NCBI GenBank assembly: GCA_023424135.1
Contig: JAFAEH010000064.1
Span: forward strand, 1 to 15,279
Direction: 5' to 3'
Length of the DNA stretch: 15,279 nt
DNA from: Actinomycetes bacterium
GTDB taxonomy: Bacteria; Actinomycetota; Actinomycetes; Actinomycetales; Cellulomonadaceae
Shown here: positions 6,183 to 13,940 of the stretch, piece after piece
How the letters are laid out: every line of letters begins with the position of its first letter
How positions within the stretch are numbered: position 1 is the first letter of the stretch
Translations under genes and position numbers: made by a program
Notes under the pieces: model-generated
Told to the model about the DNA's origin: nothing
Seen by the model: only the letters and a program-made list of their open reading frames with translations
Databases searched by the model: none

Positions 6183-8462
6183 GTGACCGATCTCGAGGTG
6201 TCGGCGGCCCCGCGCGTGTCCGACCGCGTGCGTGACCTGCTCGCCCGGATGACGCTCGAGGAGAAGCTCGCGCAGGTCGTCGGGTTCTGGGAGAAGAGCG
6301 AGGGCGAGGCCGTCGCGCCGCTGCAGGGCGAGTTCGAGGTCGAGCGCGGCCTCGACGACGTCACCCGCGACGGGCTCGGCCACCTCACGCGCGTCTACGG
6401 GACCCGCCCGGTCGACGGCGTCGAGCGGGCGCGGTGGCTGTGGGCCAAGCAGCGCTGGTTCGTCGAGGAGACCCGCCTCGGCATCCCCGCCCTCGTGCAC
6501 GAGGAGTGCCTCACCGGCCTGTCGGCCTGGGGGGCGGCGACGTTCCCGACGCCGCTGGCGTGGGGCGCGTCGTTCGACGCGGACCTCGTCACGCGCATGG
6601 GCGAGCTCATCGGCGAGTCGATGCGCACGCTCGGTGTGCACCAGGGGCTCGCGCCCGTCCTCGACGTCATCCGCGACCCCCGGTGGGGACGGGTCGACGA
6701 GTGCATCTCCGAGGACCCGTACCTCGTCGGCACGCTCGGCACGTCGTACGTGCGCGGGCTGCAGTCCACCGGCATCCACGCGACCCTCAAGCACTTCGTC
6801 GGGTACTCGGCCTCGCAGTCGGGCCGCAACTTCGGCCCGGTGCACGCCGGCCCGCGCGAGCTCGCGGACGTGCTGCTCGTGCCGTTCGAGATGGGCGTGC
6901 TCGACGGCGGCGTGCGCTCCGTCATGCACTCGTACGCCGAGATCGACGGCGTGCCCGTCGCGGCGAACCCCGAGCTGCTGACCGACCTGCTGCGCGACCG
7001 CTGGGGGTTCGACGGCACGGTCGTCGCCGACTACTTCGGCGTCGCGTTCCTGCACCTGCTGCACCACGTCGCGGCCGACCTCGGGGACGCGGCCGGGCAG
7101 GCGCTCGCCGCCGGCGTCGACATCGAGCTGCCGACCGGTGACGCGTACCTCGAGCCGCTCGCCGCGGCCGTGCGCGCGGGCACCGTCGACGAGGCGCTGG
7201 TCGACCGCGCCGTGCTGCGTGCGCTCGCGCAGAAGGAGGAGCTCGGTCTGCTCGACGCGACGTTCGAGGACGAGCCCCCGACCGACGTCGACCTCGACAG
7301 CCCCGCGCACCGCGAGGTCGCGGCGCTGCTCGCCGAGCGCTCGCTCGTCCTGCTGGGCAACGACGGCACGCTGCCGCTGGCGCCGGGGGCGGACATCGCC
7401 GTCATCGGCCCGAACGCCGACCGCACGGCCGCGCTGTTCGGCTGCTACTCGTTCCTCAACCACGTGCTCGCGCACCACCCCGACGTCCCGACGCGCCTCG
7501 ACGCGCCGACCGTGCTCGAGGCGCTGCGCCGCGAGCACGAGGGCCATGTCTCGTTCGCCCGCGGCTGCGCCGTGGACGACGACGACGTGTCCGGGTTCGA
7601 CGCGGCCGTCGCCGTGGCCGCCTCCGCGGACGTGGCCGTGCTCGTCGTAGGCGACCACGCCGGCCTGTTCGGCCGCGGCACCGTCGGTGAGGGCTGCGAC
7701 CGCGACGACCTCGAGCTGCCCGGCGTCCAGCGCCGGCTCGTCGAGGCGGTGCTCGACACCGGGACCCCCGTCGTCCTCGTCCTGCTCACGGGCCGCCCGT
7801 ACGCGATCGAGTGGGCGCTCACCCGGTCCGCGGCCGTCGTGCAGGCGTTCTTCCCCGGTGAGGAGGGTGGCAACGCGGTCGCCGGTGTGCTCACGGGGCG
7901 GGTCAACCCGTCGGGTCGCCTGCCGGTCAGCCTGCCCCGGTCCGCGGGTGCGCAACCGTACTCCTACCTGCACCCGGCGCTCGGTGGCGACGGCGACGTC
8001 ACCAACCTGTCGACGGTCCCGACGCTGCCGTTCGGCCACGGCCTGTCGTACACGACGTTCACGCGCACCGCCCTGCGCGTCGCGCCGGGCGCGTCGACGA
8101 GCGGCGGCCTGGGTGTCACCGTCACGGTCACCAACACCGGCACCCGCGCCGGCGCCGACGTCGTGCAGGTGTACGGCAAGGACGTCGTGGCGAGCGTGAC
8201 GCGACCCGTCGCGCAGCTGCTCGGCTACGCGCGTGTCGAGCTGGACCCCGGCGAGAGCGTCGAGGTCGAGCTGAGCGTGCCGGCCGCGCGGCTGGCGTTC
8301 ACCGACCGGACCGGGCGGCGCGTCGTCGAGCCGGGCGAGATCGAGGTGTGGGTCGGCCCGTCGTGCGAGCAGCGTGACGTCGAGGCGAGCGTCGTGCTCG
8401 CGGGGGAGGTCTACCCCGTGACGACCGACGACCCGCGCTGGACGGGTGTCACGACGCGCTGA
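6183..8462 (+). CDS. GH3 beta-xylosidase/beta-glucosidase, cytoplasmic
   Basis: This 759-residue family 3 glycoside hydrolase should release monosaccharides from the non-reducing end of imported oligosaccharides by a retaining mechanism. The (beta/alpha)8 domain carries KHF (203-205) and the nucleophile Asp283 in VVADYFGV. The second domain carries the likely acid/base Glu503 in GEGCDRDDLELP. A fibronectin-III-like domain closes the protein (about 640-740). Substrate-site stretches such as HEECLTGLSAWGA (106-118) and RDPRWGRVDECISEDPYLVG (164-183) resemble BxlA-type beta-xylosidases of actinomycetes. There is no signal peptide, so the enzyme acts inside the cell, as expected behind an oligosaccharide importer. 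The GTG at 6183 is chosen for the AAGGAG site eight bases upstream; the frame is open well into the permease gene. Specificity for xylose versus glucose cannot be settled by eye. Confidence 0.93.
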   Translation: MTDLEVSAAPRVSDRVRDLLARMTLEEKLAQVVGFWEKSEGEAVAPLQGEFEVERGLDDVTRDGLGHLTRVYGTRPVDGVERARWLWAKQRWFVEETRLGIPALVHEECLTGLSAWGAATFPTPLAWGASFDADLVTRMGELIGESMRTLGVHQGLAPVLDVIRDPRWGRVDECISEDPYLVGTLGTSYVRGLQSTGIHATLKHFVGYSASQSGRNFGPVHAGPRELADVLLVPFEMGVLDGGVRSVMHSYAEIDGVPVAANPELLTDLLRDRWGFDGTVVADYFGVAFLHLLHHVAADLGDAAGQALAAGVDIELPTGDAYLEPLAAAVRAGTVDEALVDRAVLRALAQKEELGLLDATFEDEPPTDVDLDSPAHREVAALLAERSLVLLGNDGTLPLAPGADIAVIGPNADRTAALFGCYSFLNHVLAHHPDVPTRLDAPTVLEALRREHEGHVSFARGCAVDDDDVSGFDAAVAVAASADVAVLVVGDHAGLFGRGTVGEGCDRDDLELPGVQRRLVEAVLDTGTPVVLVLLTGRPYAIEWALTRSAAVVQAFFPGEEGGNAVAGVLTGRVNPSGRLPVSLPRSAGAQPYSYLHPALGGDGDVTNLSTVPTLPFGHGLSYTTFTRTALRVAPGASTSGGLGVTVTVTNTGTRAGADVVQVYGKDVVASVTRPVAQLLGYARVELDPGESVEVELSVPAARLAFTDRTGRRVVEPGEIEVWVGPSCEQRDVEASVVLAGEVYPVTTDDPRWTGVTTR

Positions 8463-8540
8463 CGTGCCGGGGGACCGGTGCGTGCGGGGCGCGCGCGGAT
8501 CACAGGACGGACGCGCGACACACCCGGCGCCACGCCGACG

Positions 8541-8576
8541 TACGGTGTCACGGCACCATCGCGAGGTGGTGCCGTG
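8541..8576 (+). promoter_or_regulatory. Candidate promoter with dyad in the ilvD leader
   Basis: CACGGCACCA (8549-8558) and TGGTGCCGTG (8567-8576) are perfect 10-base complements separated by eight bases, just 24 bases before the ATG of the first dehydratase gene. A TACGGT hexamer (8541-8546) fits a -10 element, which would place the transcript start inside the left arm. The dyad could be an operator covering the start site or a 5' hairpin in the RNA. No recognisable -35 is seen. The remaining sequence back to the GH3 stop (8463-8540) shows nothing clear. Confidence 0.5.
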
Positions 8577-8600
8577 CCCCCGCCCGAAGGAGATCCCGCG

Positions 8601-10463
8601 ATGAGCCGTCCCCTGCGCTCTCGTACCTCGACCCACGGTCGCAACATGGCCGGTGCGCGTGCGCTGTGGCGCGCGACCGGCATGGGCGCGGACGACTTCG
8701 GCAAGCCGATCATCGCGATCGCGAACTCCTACACGCAGTTCGTCCCCGGGCACGTGCACCTCAAGGACATGGGCGACCTCGTCGCGGGTGCGATCCGCGA
8801 GGCCGGCGGCGTCGCCAAGGAGTTCAACACCATCGCGGTGGACGACGGCATCGCGATGGGCCACGGCGGGATGCTCTACTCGCTGCCGAGCCGCGACCTC
8901 ATCGCCGACTCGGTCGAGTACATGGTCAACGCGCACTGCGCCGACGCGATCGTGTGCATCTCCAACTGCGACAAGATCACGCCCGGCATGCTCAACGCCG
9001 CGCTGCGGCTGAACATCCCGGTGATCTTCGTGTCGGGTGGGCCCATGGAGGCCGGCAAGGCGGTCGTCGCCGACGGCGTCGCGAAGGCCCACCTCAACCT
9101 CATCAACGCGATCAACTACTCGGCCGACGACAACGTGTCCGACACCGCGCTGGCCAGCGTCGAGGAGAACGCGTGCCCCACGTGCGGCTCGTGCTCGGGC
9201 ATGTTCACCGCGAACTCGATGAACTGCCTGACCGAGGCGCTCGGGCTGTCGCTGCCGGGCAACGGCTCGACGCTCGCGACGCACAGCGCGCGGCGTGAGC
9301 TGTTCCTCGAGGCGGGGCGCACGATCGTCGACCTCGCGCGCCGGTACTACGACGACGAGGACGACTCGGTCGCGCCGCGCTCGATCGCGTCGAAGGCGGC
9401 GTTCGCCAACGCGATGACGCTCGACGTCGCGATGGGCGGGTCGACGAACACGGTGCTGCACATCCTCGCCGCCGCGCAGGAGGCCGGGGTCGACTTCACG
9501 CTCGCCGACATCGACGCGCTGAGCCGTCGGGTGCCGTGCCTGTCGAAGGTCGCGCCCAACCACCCGGACTTCCACATGGAGGACGTGCACCGCGCCGGTG
9601 GCATCCCCGCGCTGCTGGGCGAGCTGGACCGTGCCGGGCTGCTCGACCACGACGTGACGAGCGTGCACACCCCGACGCTGCGTGCGTGGCTCGACGACTG
9701 GGACGTGCGCGGCGGCAGGGCGACGCAGCGCGCGGTCGACCTGTTCCACGCCGCGCCCGGCGGGGTGCGCACCACGCAGGCGTTCTCGACGTCGAACGTG
9801 TGGGAGTCGCTCGACACGGACGCCGCGAACGGCTGCATCCGTGACGTGGCGCACGCGTACACGGTCGAGGGCGGCCTCGCGGTGCTGCGGGGCAACCTCG
9901 CGCAGGACGGCGCGATCATCAAGACCGCGGGCATCGACCCGGACGTCTTCCACTTCGTCGGCCGCGCGCTGGTGTGCGAGTCGCAGGACGAGGCGGTCGA
10001 CAAGATCCTGCGCAAGGAGGTCGAGCCGGGGCACGTCGTCGTCGTGCGCTACGAGGGCCCCGCGGGTGGCCCGGGCATGCAGGAGATGCTGTACCCGACG
10101 TCGTTCATCAAGGGCCGCGGCCTGGGCAAGGTGTGCGCGCTGATCACCGACGGCCGGTTCTCGGGCGGGTCGTCGGGGATCTCGGTGGGGCACGTCAGCC
10201 CCGAGGCCGCCGCCGGCGGCACGATCGGCCTCGTCGAGGACGGCGACGAGATCGAGATCGACGTCGAGACCCGGCTCATCCGCGTCAACGTCCCCGACGA
10301 GGTGCTCGCCGAGCGGCGCGCCAAGATGGAGGCGCGGGAGAACCCGTGGCAGCCGGTCGACCGCGACCGGTACGTCTCGCCCGCGCTGCAGGCGTACGCC
10401 GCGATGGCGACGTCCGCCGACCGCGGCGCCGTGCGCGACGTGAGCCGCATCCGCCGGGCCTGA
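8601..10463 (+). CDS. ilvD: Dihydroxy-acid dehydratase, E. coli type
   Basis: This 620-residue cytoplasmic iron-sulfur enzyme dehydrates 2,3-dihydroxy-isovalerate and 2,3-dihydroxy-3-methylvalerate to the 2-keto acids of valine and isoleucine synthesis. It matches the long enterobacterial form from end to end: THGRNMAGARALWRATGM at 11-28, VPGHVHL at 48-54, AVDDGIAMGHGGMLYSLPSR at 79-98. Cluster and metal residues are in SNCDK (Cys123, Asp124, Lys125) and in CPTCGSCSGM (Cys192, 195, 198). The GRFSGGSSG loop near the C terminus carries the catalytic serine. The position equivalent to the first cysteine of the mycobacterial form is Gly/His here (VPGH). The ATG at 8601 is chosen for the AAGGAGAT site six to seven bases upstream and agreement with the family N terminus. 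No other branched-chain pathway gene is adjacent. Confidence 0.95.
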   Translation: MSRPLRSRTSTHGRNMAGARALWRATGMGADDFGKPIIAIANSYTQFVPGHVHLKDMGDLVAGAIREAGGVAKEFNTIAVDDGIAMGHGGMLYSLPSRDLIADSVEYMVNAHCADAIVCISNCDKITPGMLNAALRLNIPVIFVSGGPMEAGKAVVADGVAKAHLNLINAINYSADDNVSDTALASVEENACPTCGSCSGMFTANSMNCLTEALGLSLPGNGSTLATHSARRELFLEAGRTIVDLARRYYDDEDDSVAPRSIASKAAFANAMTLDVAMGGSTNTVLHILAAAQEAGVDFTLADIDALSRRVPCLSKVAPNHPDFHMEDVHRAGGIPALLGELDRAGLLDHDVTSVHTPTLRAWLDDWDVRGGRATQRAVDLFHAAPGGVRTTQAFSTSNVWESLDTDAANGCIRDVAHAYTVEGGLAVLRGNLAQDGAIIKTAGIDPDVFHFVGRALVCESQDEAVDKILRKEVEPGHVVVVRYEGPAGGPGMQEMLYPTSFIKGRGLGKVCALITDGRFSGGSSGISVGHVSPEAAAGGTIGLVEDGDEIEIDVETRLIRVNVPDEVLAERRAKMEARENPWQPVDRDRYVSPALQAYAAMATSADRGAVRDVSRIRRA

Positions 10464-10464
10464 C

Positions 10465-10521
10465 CCCCGTGAGACAGAGGATCTGCGGCACGCAGTGCCG
10501 CAGATCCTCTGTCTCACGGGG
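10465..10521. terminator. Perfect 27-bp hairpin between convergent genes
   Basis: The left arm (10465-10491, starting CCCCGTGAGACAGAGG) and the right arm (10495-10521, ending CCTCTGTCTCACGGGG) are perfect complements across all 27 bases, with a three-base GCA loop. It begins two bases after the ilvD stop and ends 12 bases before the stop of the opposing lipoprotein gene. That position fits a two-way intrinsic terminator. There is no T-tract on either side, and the stem is much longer than usual. Unlike its surroundings, the arm includes an AT-containing GAGACAGAGGATCT stretch, so it may also be a small dispersed palindromic repeat. Confidence 0.85.
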
Positions 10522-10533
10522 TGAGGTGGGGTG

Positions 10534-11085
10534 TCAGCACTCCTCCTGGGAGCGCTCGGTGAGGACCCAGTGGCCGGTGCCGGGCACCAGGACGACCGAC
10601 CCGCAGTCCGAGCCCCCGCCGTACGTGACGAACAGGACGGCCTCGCTCGGCGTCTGCGAGCGCACCTCGACGGTGTGCTCGCTGATCTGGCCGACAGCCG
10701 CGTACAGGCCTGCGGTCATCGTGATGAGCGAGGCGCAGTCCGTGATCCCGGGCGCGCCCTGCGCGGTGATCTCGTCGACCATCCGCTGCGCGAGGTCCTC
10801 GGTCATGTAGGCGCACGCGGTGTCGACGTCCGGTTCGCGGCTCGCGGCGAGCCACGTGCGGAACGAGTCGACCGGGCCGTCGTCGTCGGACGCGGCGTCC
10901 TCGGGGTCGGGGGCGGGGGTGCCGGTCGTCGTCGCGGAGGCGGACGGGGTGGGGCTCGACGTGGGCGACGCGGCGGGCTCCGACGGTGCGGTGTCGTCCG
11001 ACCCGGTGGAGCCGCAGGCGGTGAGCAGGACGGTGGACGCGAGAGCGACGGCGAGCCGGAGCCGGCCGTGACGTGCGGTGGGCAT
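10534..11085 (-). CDS. Putative lipoprotein of unknown function
   Basis: I do not recognise this 183-residue protein beyond its being an exported lipoprotein. It has a basic start, a hydrophobic segment (about 9-22) and a lipobox LTAC with Cys24. A Ser/Thr/Pro/Asp-rich tether (25-72) leads to a compact domain of about 110 residues beginning SFRTWLAASREPDVDTACAY. Four cysteines (91, 117, 161 and the C-terminal residue 183) could form two disulfides outside the membrane. The helix-then-strand pattern, ending in a GHWVL strand, recalls the NTF2-like folds common in actinobacterial lipoproteins, but this is only an impression. The ATG at 11083-11085 has a GGGAGGA site seven bases upstream. It converges on ilvD and diverges from the second dehydratase gene, so it is its own transcription unit. 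Confidence 0.82.
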   Translation of the reverse strand: MPTARHGRLRLAVALASTVLLTACGSTGSDDTAPSEPAASPTSSPTPSASATTTGTPAPDPEDAASDDDGPVDSFRTWLAASREPDVDTACAYMTEDLAQRMVDEITAQGAPGITDCASLITMTAGLYAAVGQISEHTVEVRSQTPSEAVLFVTYGGGSDCGSVVLVPGTGHWVLTERSQEEC

Positions 11086-11159
11086 GCGCGCATCCTCCCA
11101 GAGAGTCGCACGGCCCGGGCGCGCAGCCCCGGGACGCGTGGTCCGGGCGCGCTCCGGTG

Positions 11160-11191
11160 GGCGTGCCGAGGCGTGCCGCGCTGCCTAGTCT
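11160..11191 (+). promoter_or_regulatory. Leaderless promoter of the second dehydratase gene
   Basis: TAGTCT (11186-11191) fits the actinobacterial -10 pattern TAnnnT and ends exactly six bases before the ATG at 11198. This is the spacing expected when transcription starts at the A of the start codon. No Shine-Dalgarno sequence is present, which agrees. Just upstream, GGCGTGCCG occurs twice (11160-11168 and 11170-11178), covering the place of a -35; this direct repeat could be a regulator site or chance. Confidence 0.6.
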
Positions 11192-11197
11192 CGGGTC

Positions 11198-12910
11198 ATG
11201 ACGACCACGCAGGACGGGACCGGCGTCGACATCAAGCCGCGGTCGCGGCAGGTGACCGACGGGCTGGAGGCGACGGCGGCGCGCGGCATGCTGCGCGCGG
11301 TCGGGATGGGCGACGAGGACTTCGCGAAGCCGCAGGTGGGTGTCGCGAGCTCGTGGAACGAGATCACACCGTGCAACCTGTCGCTCGACCGGCTCGCGAA
11401 GGCCGTCAAGGAGGGTGTGCACGCGGCGGGTGGGTACCCGCTCGAGTTCGGCACGATCTCCGTGTCCGACGGCATCTCGATGGGCCACGAGGGGATGCAC
11501 TACTCGCTGGTCAGCCGCGACATCATCGCCGACAGCGTCGAGACCGTCATGATGGCCGAGCGCCTCGACGGGTCGGTGCTGCTGGCCGGGTGCGACAAGT
11601 CCCTGCCGGGCATGCTCATGGCCGCCGCGCGCCTCGACCTCGCGAGCGTGTTCCTCTACGCGGGCTCGATCATGCCGGGCTGGGTGAAGCTCTCGGACGG
11701 CACCGAGAAGGACGTGACGATCATCGACGCGTTCGAGGCCGTCGGTGCGTGCGCGCGCGGGCTCATGAGCCGCGAGGACGTCGACCGCATCGAGCGCGCG
11801 ATCTGCCCGGGCGAGGGCGCGTGCGGCGGCATGTACACCGCGAACACCATGGCGTCGGTGGCCGAGGCGATCGGGATGTCCGTGCCCGGGTCGGCCGCGC
11901 CGCCGTCCGCCGACCGGCGCCGCGACCAGTTCGCGCACCGCTCGGGGGAGGCGGTCGTGGAGCTGCTGCGCCGGGGGATCACGGCCCGGCAGATCATGAC
12001 GAAGGAGGCGTTCGAGAACGCGATCGCCGTCGTCATGGCCTTCGGCGGGTCGACGAACGCGGTGCTGCACCTGCTGGCGATCGCGCACGAGGCCGAGGTC
12101 GACCTCACGCTCGACGACTTCAGCCGGGTGGCGGCCCGCGTGCCGCACCTGGGCGACCTCAAGCCGTTCGGGCGGTACGTGATGAACGACGTCGACCGGG
12201 TCGGCGGCGTGCCCGTCGTCATGAAGGCGCTGCTCGACGCGGGTCTGCTGCACGGTGACTGCCTGACCGTGACCGGGCGCACGGTCGCCGAGAACCTGGC
12301 CGACATCGCACCGCCCGACCCCGACGGCACGATCCTGCGTGCGCTCGACGACCCGATCCACCGCACGGGCGGCATCACGATCCTGTCCGGCACGCTGGCA
12401 CCCGAGGGGGCGGTCGTGAAGTCCGCCGGCTTCGACTCCGACGTCTTCGAGGGCACCGCCCGCGTGTTCGAGCGCGAGCGGGCCGCGCTCGACGCGCTCG
12501 AGGACGGCACGATCCGGGCCGGCGACGTCGTCGTCATCCGGTACGAGGGGCCCAAGGGCGGCCCCGGCATGCGCGAGATGCTCGCCATCACGGGCGCGAT
12601 CAAGGGCGCCGGCCTCGGCAAGGACGTCCTGCTCGTCACCGACGGAAGGTTCTCCGGCGGGACGACGGGCCTGTGCGTCGGGCACATCGCACCCGAGGCC
12701 GTCGACGCCGGACCGATCGCCTTCGTCCGCGACGGTGACCGCATCCGGCTCGACGTCGCGCACGCGACCCTCGACCTGCTCGTCGACGAGCAGGAGCTGG
12801 CGGCACGCCGCACCGGCTGGTCGCCGCTGCCGCCGCGCTACACGCGCGGTGTCCTGGGCAAGTACGTCAAGCTCGTCCGGTCGGCGTCGACGGGGGCCGT
12901 GCTCGGCTGA
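11198..12910 (+). CDS. ilvD: Dihydroxy-acid dehydratase, mycobacterial/plant type
   Basis: This 570-residue enzyme catalyses the same branched-chain amino acid step as the gene at 8601 but belongs to the shorter class typified by Mycobacterium tuberculosis IlvD, which it resembles closely throughout. The three expected cluster cysteines are Cys59 (NEITPCN), Cys132 (AGCDKSLPGM) and Cys209 (GEGACGGMYTANTM). The class is known for a [2Fe-2S] cluster, more oxygen-tolerant than the [4Fe-4S] cluster of the E. coli type. The catalytic serine is Ser486 in GRFSGGTTG. The start fits a leaderless promoter. It is the only gene of its transcription unit here and diverges from the lipoprotein gene. Sugar-acid dehydratases are in the same superfamily, but the match to true IlvD is much better. 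Confidence 0.95.
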   Translation: MTTTQDGTGVDIKPRSRQVTDGLEATAARGMLRAVGMGDEDFAKPQVGVASSWNEITPCNLSLDRLAKAVKEGVHAAGGYPLEFGTISVSDGISMGHEGMHYSLVSRDIIADSVETVMMAERLDGSVLLAGCDKSLPGMLMAAARLDLASVFLYAGSIMPGWVKLSDGTEKDVTIIDAFEAVGACARGLMSREDVDRIERAICPGEGACGGMYTANTMASVAEAIGMSVPGSAAPPSADRRRDQFAHRSGEAVVELLRRGITARQIMTKEAFENAIAVVMAFGGSTNAVLHLLAIAHEAEVDLTLDDFSRVAARVPHLGDLKPFGRYVMNDVDRVGGVPVVMKALLDAGLLHGDCLTVTGRTVAENLADIAPPDPDGTILRALDDPIHRTGGITILSGTLAPEGAVVKSAGFDSDVFEGTARVFERERAALDALEDGTIRAGDVVVIRYEGPKGGPGMREMLAITGAIKGAGLGKDVLLVTDGRFSGGTTGLCVGHIAPEAVDAGPIAFVRDGDRIRLDVAHATLDLLVDEQELAARRTGWSPLPPRYTRGVLGKYVKLVRSASTGAVLG

Positions 12911-13076
12911 GGCCGGTCGCTCAGCGCGTCGACCCCGGCCCACCGGGTGAAAGCGTGTCCGAAACCGTCCGGGAACGTTCGGCGAAGGTGATCCGGGCGC
13001 GTCCGTCGGACAGACTCCGACAGATGCACACGGACAGCACCGGCGACCGCCGCCCACCCGCACCCCGGGACGCGTC

Positions 13077-13940
13077 GTGCTCCGGGTGACCCTGCGCGGC
13101 GTCGGCGTGCCGACCGTCGTCCTCGGCTCGGGGGAGACGCTGCTGGTCGGACGGGACCCGCACCCCGCGCTGCCGGAGGAGGACGTCGACGCGGCGCTGC
13201 GCAGCACCGCGCTCACGCTGCCCCGGGCGGCGCCGCACGTGTCGCGCGTCGTCGGGGAGATCGTGGTCGGCGAGGAGGTCGTACGGCTGCGCTGGCGCGG
13301 GTCGACCGAGGCGCAGCTCTCGAGCCTGTTCGACGCGCCCGGAGGTGCGCGGCGCGTCGCGCTCACGCAGGGCATGGCGGCGCTGCTCGACGAGGGCGAG
13401 AACCACGTCCTGCTGCTGCGCGGACGTCAGACGGCACCCGGGCAGTACACCGACCTCGTGCTCGTCGTCGACGTGACGGTCCCCGACGAGCCCGACGACA
13501 CCCCCGCATGGGTGCCCGAGCACGACCCCGAGGGCGCCGTGACGGCCCCGGCACCGCGGCTCGAGCGCTGGTCGCGCGAGTGGTACGTCGCGCTCGCGCT
13601 CGCCGAGCCGTGGCTCGTCGGGGCGGACGACTACCCGCGGCCCGCGTCGAACCGGGAGATCTACGAGCGCGTCCTGGCCTGGCGCGGGCACGCGTGGAAC
13701 CTCGAGCGCGCGCAGCGGGTCGACGACGCGATCCGCGTGATCGCGCGCATGGCGTTCGGGCCGGCGGACGACCCGTTCGCCCAGGGCGGGGGTCGTGTGC
13801 AGAACGTGCGCTTCGCGGTCGGGCGCCGCGCGGCCGAGACACGCCTCGTCACGGCCGGCGACCTGGCCGTCGTGGAGGCCGCACGGGCCCGCGGGGAGGG
13901 GCTGAACCCGGAACGTTCCACCCCCGACGCGCTGTCCTGA
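13077..13940 (+). CDS. FHA-like protein with C-terminal helical domain
   Basis: This 287-residue protein probably binds phosphothreonine partners in signalling linked to the WXG100 genes that follow. Residues 1-135 look like a forkhead-associated beta sandwich: LLVGRDP (22-28) supplies the conserved Gly-Arg, and HVSRVVGEI (54-62) resembles the Ser-binding loop, although the usual SxxH order is altered. A Pro/Asp-rich linker (136-162) leads to a conserved-looking helical domain (about 163-272). That domain contains LALALAEPWLVGADDYPRPA and SNREIYERVLAW, possibly a winged helix. The GTG at 13077 lacks a ribosome-binding site, so the start is moderately sure; a GTG at 13086 is the alternative. 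The 166-base gap upstream holds GGGAACGTTC (12971-12980), related to the boxes before the WXG genes. The kinase and phosphatase expected for such a system are not in the window. Confidence 0.75.
   Translation: MLRVTLRGVGVPTVVLGSGETLLVGRDPHPALPEEDVDAALRSTALTLPRAAPHVSRVVGEIVVGEEVVRLRWRGSTEAQLSSLFDAPGGARRVALTQGMAALLDEGENHVLLLRGRQTAPGQYTDLVLVVDVTVPDEPDDTPAWVPEHDPEGAVTAPAPRLERWSREWYVALALAEPWLVGADDYPRPASNREIYERVLAWRGHAWNLERAQRVDDAIRVIARMAFGPADDPFAQGGGRVQNVRFAVGRRAAETRLVTAGDLAVVEAARARGEGLNPERSTPDALS

Noticed and set aside
5529..10517. Open frame of 1662 codons on the minus strand, antisense to the permease, GH3 and ilvD genes
   Set aside because: It lies opposite three clearly identified genes. Its translation is Arg/Val/Asp/His-rich without any recognisable domain, as expected from antisense reading of GC-biased codons, and it crosses gene borders and a hairpin.
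11198..12910. A sugar-acid (xylonate or arabinonate) dehydratase role, suggested by the nearby sugar operon
   Set aside because: The sequence matches mycobacterial-type IlvD closely over its whole length, and no aldonate pathway gene is nearby.
13024..13089. Small frame of 21 codons overlapping the GTG start of the FHA-like gene
   Set aside because: It has no ribosome-binding site and no recognisable content. The overlap could couple translation, but chance is the simpler reading.
10514..13375. Open frame of 953 codons on the minus strand opposite the second dehydratase
   Set aside because: Same artefact: low-complexity composition, no start signal, and the plus-strand gene is a full-length IlvD.
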